From contig NZ_JAHKRN010000006.1 of the NCBI RefSeq assembly GCF_019396385.1, positions 124,001 through 188,000 of the forward strand: 64,000 nt of DNA, in the 5' to 3' direction. A program made the position numbers and the translations under genes. Of the stretch, positions 36,222 through 45,245 are shown piece after piece. Source of the stretch: Nonomuraea harbinensis. GTDB lineage: Bacteria > Actinomycetota > Actinomycetes > Streptosporangiales > Streptosporangiaceae. The notes below the pieces were generated by a model. The model ran no database searches. It saw only the letters and a program-made list of their open reading frames with translations, and was not told the DNA's origin. Every line of letters starts with the position of its first letter. Position 1 is the first letter of the stretch.

Positions 36222-36737
36222 GTGACCGGCACAGGCAAGCGTTCCGCCGTCAGGCTGACCGCCCGCGGCGCCATCGCGCTCACGCTCGTCTCCACGCTCG
36301 GCGGTTACGTGCTGGCCGCCCTGCTCGACATGCAGCTGCTGGTCGGCCTGGCGTTCGTGGCCGCGTGCGTGCTCGGCGTGGTGCTGGTCAACCCGCGCGA
36401 GCTGCTGTCGCTGGTGGTGACGCCGCCGCTGGTGTTCTTCGTCGCGACCCTCTTCGTCGAGCTGGGCCGGGCGCTCGTCTCCGTGGGCATCCTGCAGTCG
36501 CTCGCGCTCGGCCTCTACGGCTCGCTGTCGCGCGGCGCGCCCTGGCTGTTCGCCGGCTCGGCGATCGTGCTCGGCGTGGCGTGGGCGCGCGGGCTGCGCG
36601 ACAACGTGCGGGAGCTCCGCGACGAGCTCCGGGCGGGCGCGGAGGTGCCGCGCCCGCGCCAGCCGCAGCCGTACGTGCCGGAGCCCGAAGGTTACTTCGA
36701 GCCCCGGGTCTACGGCACGCCCCGGGGCGAGGACTAG
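36222..36737 (+). CDS. DUF6542-type integral membrane protein
   Basis: A 171-residue protein with four hydrophobic helices in its first 120 residues and a Pro-rich, acidic cytoplasmic tail ([16 protein letters not shown]). Its place beside ychF and ispH matches Rv1111c of M. tuberculosis and the DUF6542 gene of streptomycetes. Function unknown. GTG 36222 is preferred over GTG 36213 since GGGGGG then lies about 8 nt upstream. Ends 4 bp inside the convergent ispH. Confidence 0.7.
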   Translation: MTGTGKRSAVRLTARGAIALTLVSTLGGYVLAALLDMQLLVGLAFVAACVLGVVLVNPRELLSLVVTPPLVFFVATLFVELGRALVSVGILQSLALGLYGSLSRGAPWLFAGSAIVLGVAWARGLRDNVRELRDELRAGAEVPRPRQPQPYVPEPEGYFEPRVYGTPRGED

Positions 36738-37699
36738 GAGACGCGCAGATCCTTGCGCAGCTCGTGGGGCAGCGCGAAGCGCACCTTCTCCTGCACCGAC
36801 TCGACCTCGGTCACATCGTCGAAGCCGTGGCCCGCCAGCCGCGCCAGCACCTCCTCCACCAGCTCATCGGGCACCGACGCGCCGCTGGTGACGCCGACCG
36901 TGGTGACGCCGTCGAGCCACTCGTCATGGATGAACGTGGCGTTGTCGACGAGGTAGGCGGCCGCGGCGCCGTGTTCCTTGGCCACCTCGACCAGGCGCTT
37001 GGAGTTGGAGGAGTTGTCGGAGCCGACCACGATCACCAGCTCGGACTCCGCGGCGATCTCCTTGACCGCGACCTGCCGGTTCTGGGTGGCGTAGCAGATG
37101 TCGTCGCTGGGCGGGTCGATCAGGGCCGGGAAGCGCTGCTTGAGCCGGGCGACGGTCTCGTTGGTCTCGTCGACCGACAGCGTGGTCTGCGACAGCCACA
37201 CCAGCTTGCCGGGGTCGCGCACCTCGACCTGGTCGACCGCGTCGAGGCCGTCGACGAGTTTGACGTGGTCGGGCGCCTCGCCGCTCGTGCCCTCGACCTC
37301 CTCGTGCCCTTCGTGACCGATGAGCAGGATGTCATAGTCCTGACCGGCGAATCTCTTGGCTTCGTTGTGGACCTTCGTGACCAGCGGGCAGGTGGCGTCG
37401 ATGGTGCGCAACGCGCGCTGCTCGGCCTCGGCGTGCACGGCGGGAGAGACGCCGTGGGCGGAGAACACCACGATCTCCCCCTCGGGCACTTCCTCGGTCT
37501 CCTCGACGAAGATCGCGCCCTTGGCTTCGAGCGTCTTGACCACGTGGGTGTTGTGGACGATCTGCTTACGCACGTAGATGGGCGCGCCGTACTGCTCCAG
37601 CGCCTTCTCGACCGCCACGACGGCACGATCGACTCCGGCGCAGTAACCGCGCGGCCTGGCCACGAGCACGCGGCGGGAAGTAGGGGTGTGGAGCTCCAT
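36734..37699 (-). CDS. ispH: 4-hydroxy-3-methylbut-2-enyl diphosphate reductase
   Basis: The last enzyme of the non-mevalonate isoprenoid pathway, reducing HMBPP to IPP and DMAPP with a [4Fe-4S] cluster. The three cluster cysteines are Cys20 ([10 protein letters not shown]), Cys104 ([12 protein letters not shown]) and Cys202 ([10 protein letters not shown]); substrate histidines in FSAHGVSP and IGHEGHEE are also present. Length 321 residues is typical. ATG 37699 is chosen because TAGCAT lies 7 nt upstream (leaderless pattern); an upstream in-frame start would add 26 non-conserved residues. Confidence 0.96.
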   Translation of the reverse strand: MELHTPTSRRVLVARPRGYCAGVDRAVVAVEKALEQYGAPIYVRKQIVHNTHVVKTLEAKGAIFVEETEEVPEGEIVVFSAHGVSPAVHAEAEQRALRTIDATCPLVTKVHNEAKRFAGQDYDILLIGHEGHEEVEGTSGEAPDHVKLVDGLDAVDQVEVRDPGKLVWLSQTTLSVDETNETVARLKQRFPALIDPPSDDICYATQNRQVAVKEIAAESELVIVVGSDNSSNSKRLVEVAKEHGAAAAYLVDNATFIHDEWLDGVTTVGVTSGASVPDELVEEVLARLAGHGFDDVTEVESVQEKVRFALPHELRKDLRVS

Positions 37700-37800
37700 A
37701 GTCCATATGCTACGTGGAGCGGCCGACCGGCCCGCGCGTGCGCGTGTGCCCGCGTTTTGCCAGACTGGCCGTTCCACACTGACCTCCCAGGGAGACGTAC

Positions 37801-38700
37801 ATGTCCCTCAGCGACGTGATACGCAACATCGCCAAGACCGTAACCGACAAGGACAGGCTCAAGGAGAAGGCCCGCGAGCTGCCGCTCTTCGTCGTCCAGA
37901 CCACGCTCAGCGCCGCCGGTCAGACGCTCATGCTGGTCGACCGGGTGAAGAACTCGCTCAGGGGCGGCAAGGACGAGGAGAAGAAGGACGACCTCGAATC
38001 CCGTCCCGCGGCGGCCGAGAAGCCGGCCGCCGTCGAGGAGGAGGCGAAGCCGGCCCGCAAGGAGCCGGTCATCTTCGCCCCCAGGCCGGAGGCGGCCGAG
38101 CCCAACGGCACCGCCAAGACCAAGCCGGACCCTGTCATCTTCAGCCCGGCCGCCAAGACGGACACCAAGCCGGAGGCCGAGACCAAGCCCGAGCCGGAGA
38201 CCAAGCCGAAGCCCGAGCCCGAGGCCAAGCTCAAGACCGAGACCAAGCCCGAAGCCAAGACCGAGGCGCCGCCCAAGCCGGAGGACAAGCCCGCCGCCGC
38301 GCCGGAGCCCGCTTCCGAGCCGACGCTCGCCCATGAGCCGGCCGTCGCCCAGCCGGTGACCGTCACCGAGCCGGAGCCCGAGCAGGCCGAGGAGAAGCCG
38401 AAGGCCAAGAAGGCCAAGGCCGCGCCCGCCAAGGCGCCGGAGACCGCGAAGCTGGCCGAGGCCGCCGAGACCGTCCCCGCCGCCGTCGCCGAGCACGAGC
38501 CGACCCTGGGCGCGGGCGAGCTGACCGAGCCGCTGCCCGGCTTCGCCTCGCTGTCGGTGGCCTCGCTGCGCGCCCGCATGCGCGGCAAGACCGGCGAGCA
38601 GATCGCCGAGTACCTCGCGTACGAGCAGGCCACCTCGGGTCGGCCCGAGGTGATCCGCATGTACGAGAACCGCCTGGCCAAGCTGCGCGCGGGCGAATGA
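37801..38700 (+). CDS. Rv1109c-family lipid-droplet-associated-like protein
   Basis: A 299-residue protein with conserved ends and a disordered middle. The N-terminus ([27 protein letters not shown]) and the C-terminal module ([20 protein letters not shown] then [21 protein letters not shown]) match the Rv1109c family, reported as lipid-droplet associated in mycobacteria. Between them are about 180 residues of Lys/Pro/Glu/Ala repeats ([14 protein letters not shown]), much longer than in mycobacteria. GGGAGACGTAC precedes the ATG. Its stop overlaps xseA (ATGA). Confidence 0.75.
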   Translation: MSLSDVIRNIAKTVTDKDRLKEKARELPLFVVQTTLSAAGQTLMLVDRVKNSLRGGKDEEKKDDLESRPAAAEKPAAVEEEAKPARKEPVIFAPRPEAAEPNGTAKTKPDPVIFSPAAKTDTKPEAETKPEPETKPKPEPEAKLKTETKPEAKTEAPPKPEDKPAAAPEPASEPTLAHEPAVAQPVTVTEPEPEQAEEKPKAKKAKAAPAKAPETAKLAEAAETVPAAVAEHEPTLGAGELTEPLPGFASLSVASLRARMRGKTGEQIAEYLAYEQATSGRPEVIRMYENRLAKLRAGE

Positions 38701-39899
38701 CGTCCAAGACCACGCCCGAGGCGCCGTTGCCGGTCCGCACGGTCCTGCAGATGGTGGGCGGCTGGATCGGCAAGCTGGGCACGGTCTGGGTCGAGGGTCA
38801 GATCACCGATCTGAGCGCGCGCGGCGGCACGGTCTTCCTGACGCTGCGCGACCCGGTGGCCAACGTGTCCGCCCGGGTCACGGCCCCGCGAGGGGTGTAC
38901 GAGGCCGCGATGCCCAGGCCCGCCGACGGCGCCAGGGTCGTGGTCCACGTCAAGCCGGACTTCTGGGTCAACCGCGGCTCGTTCGCCTTCACCGCGCTGG
39001 AGATCCGCCCGGTCGGCGTGGGCGAGCTGCTGGCCCGTCTGGAGCGGCTGCGCCAGTTGCTGGCGGCCGAAGGGCTGTTCGGCGCGGAGCGCAAGCGGCG
39101 GCTGCCCTTCCTGCCCGGCACGGTCGGGCTGATCTGCGGCCGCGACTCGGCGGCCGAGCGCGACGTGCTGGAGAACGCGCGGCGCCGCTGGCCCGCCGTG
39201 CGGTTCAAGGTGGAGGAGGTCGCGGTCCAGGGCCCGTACGCGGTGGGCGAGGTGACCGAGGCGCTGGGCCGGCTCGACGCCGACTCCGGCGTAGACGTGA
39301 TCGTCATCGCCAGGGGCGGCGGGTCGCTGGAGGACCTGCTGCCGTTCTCCGACGAGACGCTGGTGCGCGCGGTGGCCGCGTGCCGCACCCCGGTCGTCAG
39401 CGCGATCGGCCACGAGCAGGACAGCCCGCTGCTCGACCTGGTGGCCGACGTACGCGCCTCCACCCCCACCGACGCCGCCAAGAAGGTCGTCCCCGACGTG
39501 GGCGAGCAGCTCTCGCTGGTGCGCCAGCTGCGCGACCGCGGCCGCAGGGTGGTGAGCGGCTGGCTCGACCGGGAGATGTCCTGGCTGGCGGCCGTGCGCT
39601 CGCGTCCCTCGCTCGCGGATCCGGTGCGCGAGCTGGAGCGGCACGCCGAGCAGGCCGACGCGCTGCGCGAGCGCGCCAGGCGCGCGCTGTCGGGCTCGCT
39701 GGACCGGGCCGGAGACGACCTCGGCCACGTGCGGGCCCGTCTGGTGGCGCTGTCGCCGGCGGCCACGCTGGAGCGCGGCTACGCGATCGTGCAGCGCCCG
39801 ACGGGCGAGGTGGTGCGCCGGGCCGAGGAGGTCGCGCCGGGCGACGAGCTCACCGTACGGCTGCCCGACGACCGCCTCACGGTGCGGGCCGAGCCGTGA
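38697..39899 (+). CDS. xseA: exodeoxyribonuclease VII large subunit
   Basis: A 400-residue catalytic subunit of ExoVII, which degrades single-stranded DNA to oligonucleotides. N-terminal OB-fold ([23 protein letters not shown]), then the nuclease core with [34 protein letters not shown] and [21 protein letters not shown]; coiled-coil C-terminus ending in [11 protein letters not shown]. Start overlaps the preceding gene by 4 bp. Its partner xseB is not adjacent but lies 1.2 kb away on the opposite strand. Confidence 0.95.
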   Translation: MTSKTTPEAPLPVRTVLQMVGGWIGKLGTVWVEGQITDLSARGGTVFLTLRDPVANVSARVTAPRGVYEAAMPRPADGARVVVHVKPDFWVNRGSFAFTALEIRPVGVGELLARLERLRQLLAAEGLFGAERKRRLPFLPGTVGLICGRDSAAERDVLENARRRWPAVRFKVEEVAVQGPYAVGEVTEALGRLDADSGVDVIVIARGGGSLEDLLPFSDETLVRAVAACRTPVVSAIGHEQDSPLLDLVADVRASTPTDAAKKVVPDVGEQLSLVRQLRDRGRRVVSGWLDREMSWLAAVRSRPSLADPVRELERHAEQADALRERARRALSGSLDRAGDDLGHVRARLVALSPAATLERGYAIVQRPTGEVVRRAEEVAPGDELTVRLPDDRLTVRAEP

Positions 39900-40500
39900 C
39901 CGCTGCGGCGATGGAGGCGACCCCCGCCTTGATCTCCTCGACCGTCAGGCCGCGCTCGTCGCGCTGGTAGGAGATCAGGTGGGCGTTGAGCGGGGCCAGC
40001 AGGGCGTCGGCCAGGAAGTGCGGGTCGGCGTCGGGCCTGGCCTCGGCCAGCAGCGTGGCCAGGTGGGTATGGTGGACCCGATAGGGCCCGCCGAACCTGG
40101 ACTTGGGTGAGCCCAGCTCCACCAGCAGAAACAGATCGAGCTGCGACACGACGCGGTCCACGAGACCGGCGAGGAAGGCCCCGACCCGCTCGGCCGGCGC
40201 CGCTCCCGGCCCCAGCGGCGGCGGGCCGCTCATGAACGCCTCCTGGAAGCGGCGCTCCCGCTCGTCGATGAGCGCCCACACCAGCCCGGCCCGGTCGCCG
40301 AAGCGCCGGTAGACCGTGCCGACGCCGACGCAGGCCTCTTTGGCGACCTCGTCCAGGGAGAGCTGGTCGGCGCCCCGGCTCTCGATCATGCGGGCCGCGA
40401 CATCGATGATCTTCTGCCGGTTGCGCGCCGCGTCGGCGCGCTCCGGCTGGGGCTGCCCCACCACCGGCAGCTGGCGACGTCCGCACACGGATCCGAGCAT
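39877..40500 (-). CDS. TetR-family transcriptional regulator
   Basis: A 207-residue regulator with the TetR helix-turn-helix ([20 protein letters not shown], then [27 protein letters not shown]). It is divergent from an F420-type oxidoreductase gene with two palindromes between them, so it probably represses that gene and itself. ATG 40500 is one of several possible starts; a longer frame to 40551 would run through the operator. Its 3' end overlaps xseA by 23 bp. Confidence 0.88.
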   Translation of the reverse strand: MLGSVCGRRQLPVVGQPQPERADAARNRQKIIDVAARMIESRGADQLSLDEVAKEACVGVGTVYRRFGDRAGLVWALIDERERRFQEAFMSGPPPLGPGAAPAERVGAFLAGLVDRVVSQLDLFLLVELGSPKSRFGGPYRVHHTHLATLLAEARPDADPHFLADALLAPLNAHLISYQRDERGLTVEEIKAGVASIAAAVTARPAP

Positions 40501-40511
40501 ACGCGCGTTGC

Positions 40512-40531
40512 AACCGGAGGAATCTCCGGTT
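40512..40531. promoter_or_regulatory. TetR operator candidate 1
   Basis: Perfect inverted repeat: AACCGGAG, 4-nt spacer GAAT, CTCCGGTT. It lies 12 bp before the TetR start. Confidence 0.6.
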
Positions 40532-40553
40532 AGGCTCCGCGGTTGACACAATA

Positions 40554-40567
40554 CGGAGAGCTCTCCG
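40554..40567. promoter_or_regulatory. TetR operator candidate 2
   Basis: Perfect palindrome CGGAGAGCTCTCCG, sharing the CGGAG half-site with candidate 1 and lying 17 bp before the oxidoreductase start. A TTGACA at 40543-40548 sits between the two sites. Confidence 0.6.
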
Positions 40568-40583
40568 CTTGACAGGAGGAACC

Positions 40584-40991
40584 ATGAGCGACTTCAACCA
40601 GCAAGTCATCGAGGAGTTCCGGGCGAACGGCGGAAAGGTGGGCGGCTACTTCGAGGGCGCCGACCTGCTCCTGCTGACCACCACGGGTGCCAGGTCGGGC
40701 AGGCAGGTGACCAGCCCGGTGATGTACCTGGAGGACGGCGGCCGGCTCGTCGTGATCGCCTCCAAGGCCGGGGCCGACGACAACCCGGCGTGGTTCCACA
40801 ACCTCCGCGCCAACCCCGAGGTGAAGGTCGAGATCGGCACCGAGGAGTTCCAGGCCGAGGCCTCCGTCGTGGACCGCCAGGAGCGCGACCGGCTCTACGC
40901 CCGCATGGTGGAGAAGGCACCCGGCTTCGCCGACTACGAGACCAAGACCACCCGCGTCATCCCCGTCATCACCCTCAACCGGCTCAGCTGA
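40584..40991 (+). CDS. deazaflavin (F420)-dependent nitroreductase-family protein
   Basis: A 135-residue Ddn-type split-barrel oxidoreductase. Family motifs: LLLLTTTGARSGRQVTSPVMYLEDGGRL, ASKAGADDNPAWFHNLRANPEV and the final TTRVIPVITLNRL. Such proteins use reduced F420 on nitroaromatics, quinones or other electrophiles; the substrate is not evident. AGGAGG lies 5 nt before ATG 40584. The divergent TetR and two operators suggest induction by a small molecule. Confidence 0.9.
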   Translation: MSDFNQQVIEEFRANGGKVGGYFEGADLLLLTTTGARSGRQVTSPVMYLEDGGRLVVIASKAGADDNPAWFHNLRANPEVKVEIGTEEFQAEASVVDRQERDRLYARMVEKAPGFADYETKTTRVIPVITLNRLS

Positions 40992-41070
40992 CCACAGGCC
41001 GAAAAAAGAAGGGTGCGGGGAGCGAACCACCCCCGTCAGACCGGCTCAGCTGACCGCGGGCCGGGAAGGG

Positions 41071-41110
41071 GAACACGGCGGGCCGGTCATCCCCGACGGG
41101 GCCCGCGTTC
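41071..41110. terminator. probable terminator between convergent genes
   Basis: GCGGGCC (41078-41084) pairs with GGCCCGC (41100-41106), extended by GAAC/GTTC after a 3-nt bulge. It ends in the xseB stop codon. Confidence 0.4.
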
Positions 41111-41339
41111 AGAAGGGCGTGTCGTCCTGGGTGCCCGGCTCGGCCCGGCGGGCCATGGCGGCGGCCAGCTTGACCCGGGCGCCCTGCAGCCACTCCTCGC
41201 AGACGGCGGCCAGCTTCTCGCCGCGCTCCCAGAGCTCGATCGACTGCTCCAGCGTGAGCCCGCCGGCCTCCAGGCGGCGCACCACGTCGGTCAGCTCCTC
41301 GCGCGCCTGCTCGTACGAGGGCGTCTTCTCGTCAGCCAC
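41109..41339 (-). CDS. xseB: exodeoxyribonuclease VII small subunit
   Basis: A 76-residue helical subunit, with the family core YEQAREELTDVVRRLEAGG and LTLEQSIELWERGEKLA, required for ExoVII activity. GTG 41339 is set by GGGGAG just upstream and by normal family length; the longer frame is unsupported. It is on the opposite strand to xseA and separated from it by the TetR/F420 pair, whereas these genes are usually adjacent and co-oriented. Confidence 0.92.
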   Translation of the reverse strand: MADEKTPSYEQAREELTDVVRRLEAGGLTLEQSIELWERGEKLAAVCEEWLQGARVKLAAAMARRAEPGTQDDTPF

Positions 41340-41367
41340 GCTCCCCACCCTAATGCCGCGCCAAAGG

Positions 41368-41396
41368 GAAGGCCCCCGCCTCGGGCGGGGGCCTTC
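41368..41396 (-). terminator. strong terminator after DUF4245 gene
   Basis: Perfect 13-bp stem (41368-41380 with 41384-41396) and 3-nt loop TCG, between DUF4245 and xseB on the minus strand. Confidence 0.85.
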
Positions 41397-41478
41397 GCAC
41401 GTGGTTGACAGCAGAACCGGCACCCGTCAAGGCGCGTCCTTCCACGCGGACGCTGATGCTAGCAGCGTCCGGGGCGGG

Positions 41479-42015
41479 TCAGGTGGCCGATTGGGGACGT
41501 TCTCGCAGCGCGGACGCGAGCTGGCCGAGCTCCGGCCAGTCGGCGGTGCCGGTCACGACCAGCGTCACGTCGGGCAGCACGCGGATCAGGGAGCGCTGTT
41601 TCTTGTCCTCGCGGAAGCGCCGCTCCCACGTCTCGCCGCCGACCTGCTGGGTGCCGACGGCCTTGTCGGAGTTGGCCATGCGGTTGGCGAACTCCGCCGC
41701 GGGCTTCTCGTCGCTCTGGATGAACATCGCGTGCTCGCGCGCGGCCGTGGCGTAGCCGATGTGGAGGACCTGGGCGCCGTTCTCGCCCTCGGCGATCCGG
41801 TTGCTGTTGGAGATCCACCCCTCGGGATCCGAGGCGGGCTCCCACACCGTGTACGGGACCGTACGGGAGAAGTTGGCGACCGTGATGGAGTAGTCGCGCT
41901 TGGGGATGTGCTCCGCCTGGCCTCTCGGTGTGACCAGCAGGAACAGCCCGACCGCCGCCAGGCAGACGAGCACGGCCACGACGTAGCCGTGGAGACCTTC
42001 GGTGAACCGTCGCAC
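41479..42015 (-). CDS. DUF4245 single-pass membrane protein
   Basis: A 178-residue protein with an N-terminal TM helix (GYVVAVLVCLAAVGLFLLV) and an extracytoplasmic domain (SNSNRIAEGENGAQVLHIGY, GGETWERRF, DVTLVVTGTADWPELGQLASAL). It matches Rv1100-type DUF4245, which also neighbours glpX in mycobacteria. Function unknown. GTG 42015 has TAACCT 8 nt upstream and no Shine-Dalgarno, consistent with leaderless transcription from a promoter inside the end of the TetR gene. Confidence 0.8.
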   Translation of the reverse strand: MRRFTEGLHGYVVAVLVCLAAVGLFLLVTPRGQAEHIPKRDYSITVANFSRTVPYTVWEPASDPEGWISNSNRIAEGENGAQVLHIGYATAAREHAMFIQSDEKPAAEFANRMANSDKAVGTQQVGGETWERRFREDKKQRSLIRVLPDVTLVVTGTADWPELGQLASALRERPQSAT

Positions 42016-42026
42016 AGTTAGCGAGG

Positions 42027-42638
42027 TTACCCGCGGGCGGGGCCGGTCGCGGACCCGGCGGGTCGGAGCCGGCCGATGATCTCCAGGACGTTCTCGGCCA
42101 GCTTCCTGTCGCCCGACTGGACGATCTCGCTGACGGCGCCGGCCAGCGCGCCGGTCAGGACCACCACCAGCGCGTTCTCGTCGTCGTCGAAGAGCGCGGC
42201 GTTGCGGCGCGCCCACGTGCGGAGCCGGTCGCGCATGACGACCTCGAAGCCGGGCGGCCCGTCGCCGCGCAGGAACAGCGCGGCCAGCTCGCGCTCGGCC
42301 AGGCAGCCGTCGAGATAGGCGCGGGCGGCGCTGACGAACACCCGCATCGGGTCGGTCTCGCCGGCCTCGCGGGCGGCGCGCGCGGCCTGCTTGGTGCGCT
42401 GCGCCTGCCGGGTCTGGAACTCCTCGAACAGCGTGAGGTAGAGGTCGGCCTTGCCGGCGAAGTGGTGGTAGAGGCTGCCGACGCTGGCCTCGGCCTTGGC
42501 CACCACGTCGGTCACGCCCGCCTCGGCGAAGCCCTTGGAGACGAAGACGTCTCTGGCGGCGCGCAGCAGCGCGGAGCGCGTGGCCGCACCACGCTCGGAT
42601 GTGCGGCCTGTCACAGGCGGTTGCGCTTCGCTGCTCAT
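42027..42638 (-). CDS. TetR-family transcriptional regulator
   Basis: A 203-residue regulator with helix-turn-helix [20 protein letters not shown], then [26 protein letters not shown] and a ligand-binding C-domain. ATG 42638 is preferred (TAATGT 7 nt upstream, leaderless pattern) over an earlier frame start at 42680 that would enter the glpX promoter. It is divergent from glpX with an 82-bp gap and could regulate it; target otherwise unknown. Confidence 0.88.
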   Translation of the reverse strand: MSSEAQPPVTGRTSERGAATRSALLRAARDVFVSKGFAEAGVTDVVAKAEASVGSLYHHFAGKADLYLTLFEEFQTRQAQRTKQAARAAREAGETDPMRVFVSAARAYLDGCLAERELAALFLRGDGPPGFEVVMRDRLRTWARRNAALFDDDENALVVVLTGALAGAVSEIVQSGDRKLAENVLEIIGRLRPAGSATGPARG

Positions 42639-42720
42639 GGTTGGCACATTATCCTCCGCTGACCGGGGATACAGGGACAACTACCATCGGGATAGTCGTC
42701 ACGAGGAGGCCTCACACATC

Positions 42721-43755
42721 ATGTCGGATCAGACCTCGGTGCCCGAGCCGTTGGCCACGGGCGAGCATGCCCCCGATCGTAACCTCGCTCTGGAGCTCGT
42801 CCGCGTTACAGAGGCGGCGGCGATGGCCGCGGCCCGCTGGGTGGGCAGGGGTGACAAGAACGGCGCCGACGGCGCCGCGGTGAACGCCATGCGCCAGTTG
42901 ATCAACACGGTGTCGATGAACGGTGTGGTGGTCATCGGCGAGGGCGAGAAGGATCATGCCCCGATGCTGTTCAACGGCGAACAGGTGGGTGACGGCAGCG
43001 GTCCAGAGTGCGACGTGGCCGTCGACCCGATCGACGGGACCCGGCTGACCGCCCTGGGCATGCCGGACGCGGTCTCGGTGATCGCGGTGAGCGAGCGCGG
43101 CTCGATGTACGACCCGTCGGCCGTGTTCTACATGGAGAAGCTGGTGACCGGCCCGGAGGCGGCCGACGTGGTCGACATCGAGCGGCCGGTGGGCGACAAC
43201 ATCAGGGCGGTGGCCAGGGCCAAGCACTGCTCGCCCGCCGACGTCACCGTGGTGGTGCTCGACCGGCCCCGGCACGAGCAGCTCGTCAAGGAGATCAGGG
43301 AGACCGGGGCGCGGATCAAGTTCATCACCGACGGCGACGTGGCGGGCGCGATCATGGCGGCCCGCGGCGGCTCCGCCATCGACCTGATGCTGGGCATCGG
43401 CGGCACGCCGGAGGGCATCGTGGCCGCGTGCGCGCTCAAGTGCCTGGGCGGCGTCATCCAGGGCAAGCTGTGGCCGCGCGACGAGGCGGAGCGCCGCAAG
43501 GCGCTGGACGCCGGGCTCGACCTCGGCCAGGTACTGACCACGAACGACCTGGTCAAGTCCGACGACGTGTTCTTCGCGGCGTCGGGCATCACCCAGGGCG
43601 AGCTGATGGACGGCGTACGCTACCGCGGCGGCGTGGCGATGACCCAGTCGCTGGTGATGCGCGGGCGTTCCGGCACGATCCGCAAGATCGAGAGCGAGCA
43701 CCAGCTGTGGAAGCTGCGCGCCTACAGCGCGATCAACTTCGACACCGCGGGCTGA
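42721..43755 (+). CDS. glpX: class II fructose-1,6-bisphosphatase
   Basis: A 344-residue gluconeogenic phosphatase of the GlpX class, the main FBPase of actinobacteria (Rv1099c equivalent). Metal and substrate motifs: [39 protein letters not shown] and [24 protein letters not shown] lies 11 nt before ATG 42721. It ends flush with the convergent DUF1707 gene (the two stop codons form TGATCA). Confidence 0.95.
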   Translation: MSDQTSVPEPLATGEHAPDRNLALELVRVTEAAAMAAARWVGRGDKNGADGAAVNAMRQLINTVSMNGVVVIGEGEKDHAPMLFNGEQVGDGSGPECDVAVDPIDGTRLTALGMPDAVSVIAVSERGSMYDPSAVFYMEKLVTGPEAADVVDIERPVGDNIRAVARAKHCSPADVTVVVLDRPRHEQLVKEIRETGARIKFITDGDVAGAIMAARGGSAIDLMLGIGGTPEGIVAACALKCLGGVIQGKLWPRDEAERRKALDAGLDLGQVLTTNDLVKSDDVFFAASGITQGELMDGVRYRGGVAMTQSLVMRGRSGTIRKIESEHQLWKLRAYSAINFDTAG

Positions 43756-44400
43756 TCAGCGGCGGCGCCTGCGCTTGGGCTGCTTGACCGAGACGTCACC
43801 TACGAAGTTGGTGGTGCGCACCTCGACGACGGGCGCGCCCGGCTCCTCGGGCCCCTTGGTGAGCCGTGCGGTCTTGTCCTTGGTGACCCGGATGACCTCG
43901 AGTCCTTCCGGCACCTGGATCTCCAGCCCGCCGAAGACCAGGGTGGCGTTGATGACGACGCGGCTGTTCTGCAGGATCGCGTCGCGGAAGTCGAGCTTGG
44001 TGGTGCCGAACATGGCGGTGACGTCCAGCTCCGCCGGCACCACCCAGCGCCCGCCCCGCTGCTGCTGGCGGAAGAACGCGGAGACCGGCCTGCCGTCGAG
44101 GTTGAGCGGCTGCTCGTCGGCGGGCAGCAGGTCCTCGGTCAGCTTGGCCAGCTCGCCGAGCGTGCGGGCCGAGTAGAGGACGCCGAGCCGCTCCTCCAGC
44201 TCCTCAAGCGTGATCCGCCCGTCGGCGTGCGCATCCTGCAGCACCTGGGCGATGCGCTCGCGGTCGGCGTCGGACGCGCGCAGCTCGGCGGGCTGCGGGA
44301 GCTTGTCCTTGGGTGCGCGGCGGGCCGACACCCACTCCTCGGCCAGCCGTTCACCGGCCTCCTGCAGGCGGGGGAGCCAGGATCCGGGGCGTTCGTTCAC
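43756..44400 (-). CDS. DUF1707 (SHOCT-like) protein with LiaF-like C-terminal domain
   Basis: A 214-residue soluble protein. The DUF1707 module (LRASDADRERIAQVLQDAHA, DGRITLEELEERLGVLYSAR) lies at residues about 40-95; a C-terminal beta-rich domain (VTAMFGTTKLDFRDAILQNS, VVINATLVFGGLEIQVPEG) resembles the cell-wall-stress LiaF/DUF2154 fold. The tail is very basic. Role probably in envelope stress, but not proven. GTG 44400 has TATCGT 7 nt upstream (leaderless pattern). Confidence 0.8.
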   Translation of the reverse strand: MNERPGSWLPRLQEAGERLAEEWVSARRAPKDKLPQPAELRASDADRERIAQVLQDAHADGRITLEELEERLGVLYSARTLGELAKLTEDLLPADEQPLNLDGRPVSAFFRQQQRGGRWVVPAELDVTAMFGTTKLDFRDAILQNSRVVINATLVFGGLEIQVPEGLEVIRVTKDKTARLTKGPEEPGAPVVEVRTTNFVGDVSVKQPKRRRRR

Positions 44401-44496
44401 GCCTAACACGATATCCGGCGAACACGAGCTTTGCCCGATCGGAATCCCCGGCGTCCGCGAGCCGTTGCACCCGGAGAGATCGACACTGGAGGCGCG

Positions 44497-45168
44497 GTGC
44501 GACGGCCGGCACGCTGGGGACTGGGCGCGGTGGGCGCCGGTGTCGTGGTCGTCCTCGGGCTGGACCTGGCCGCCCTGGGCGAGATCGACCCGCTGCGGCG
44601 CACGATCAGCGAGCACGGCCTGACCGAGCTGGGCTGGCTGTTCGGGCTCGGCGTGACGCTGCTGGCCGTGGGGTCGGCGGCCATCGGGGTGTCGCTGGCG
44701 CGGGCCAGGCTGGCGGGGGCGGTCGGCACTCTCGCGCTGCTGGCGTGGAGCGCCGGGCTGCTGGTGGCGGCCTACTTCCCCAAGCACGACTGGTCGGTGG
44801 GGCCGAGCCTGAGCGGCAGCATCCACCGGGCGGGCAGCCTGGTGGCCTTCCTGTGCCTGCCCCTGGCCGCGCTGATCATCGCCAGGCCGTGGCGGCGCGG
44901 CGTGCGGCGCCCCGCGTCGCTGGTGGCGTTCGGGCTCGGGGTGTGCTCGCTGCTGTACGTGGCGGGGCTGGGCGTGCTGGTGCTGCTCGGTGCGCAGGAC
45001 GGGCTGCGGTGGTGGCAGGTCGTGCCGCTCGGCCTGGTGGAGCGCGGGCTGGCGGCCGTGGAGGTGGCTGCGGTGGCGGCGCTCGGCTTCTGGGCGGCGG
45101 GGAAGAAGCTGTCGGCGGAGCACGCCGTGGCGGGCGCGGTGGAAAGCCGGCCGAAGAACCTCGCCTGA
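44497..45168 (+). CDS. DUF998 family integral membrane protein
   Basis: A 223-residue protein with about six TM helices and the DUF998 start motif LAALGEIDPLRRTISEHGLT, then YFPKHDWSVGPSLSGSIHRAG. Function unknown. GTG 44497 is supported by GGAGG 5 nt upstream; the longer frame from TTG 44431 has no ribosome site. Divergent from the DUF1707 gene. Confidence 0.8.
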   Translation: MRRPARWGLGAVGAGVVVVLGLDLAALGEIDPLRRTISEHGLTELGWLFGLGVTLLAVGSAAIGVSLARARLAGAVGTLALLAWSAGLLVAAYFPKHDWSVGPSLSGSIHRAGSLVAFLCLPLAALIIARPWRRGVRRPASLVAFGLGVCSLLYVAGLGVLVLLGAQDGLRWWQVVPLGLVERGLAAVEVAAVAALGFWAAGKKLSAEHAVAGAVESRPKNLA

Positions 45169-45245
45169 GTGCTGGTGGAGCGGCGTTCCCAGCGATTAAC
45201 CTGACCCAGCCTCACGTTTGATTTCCCCCCACTCAGGAGGCCGCC

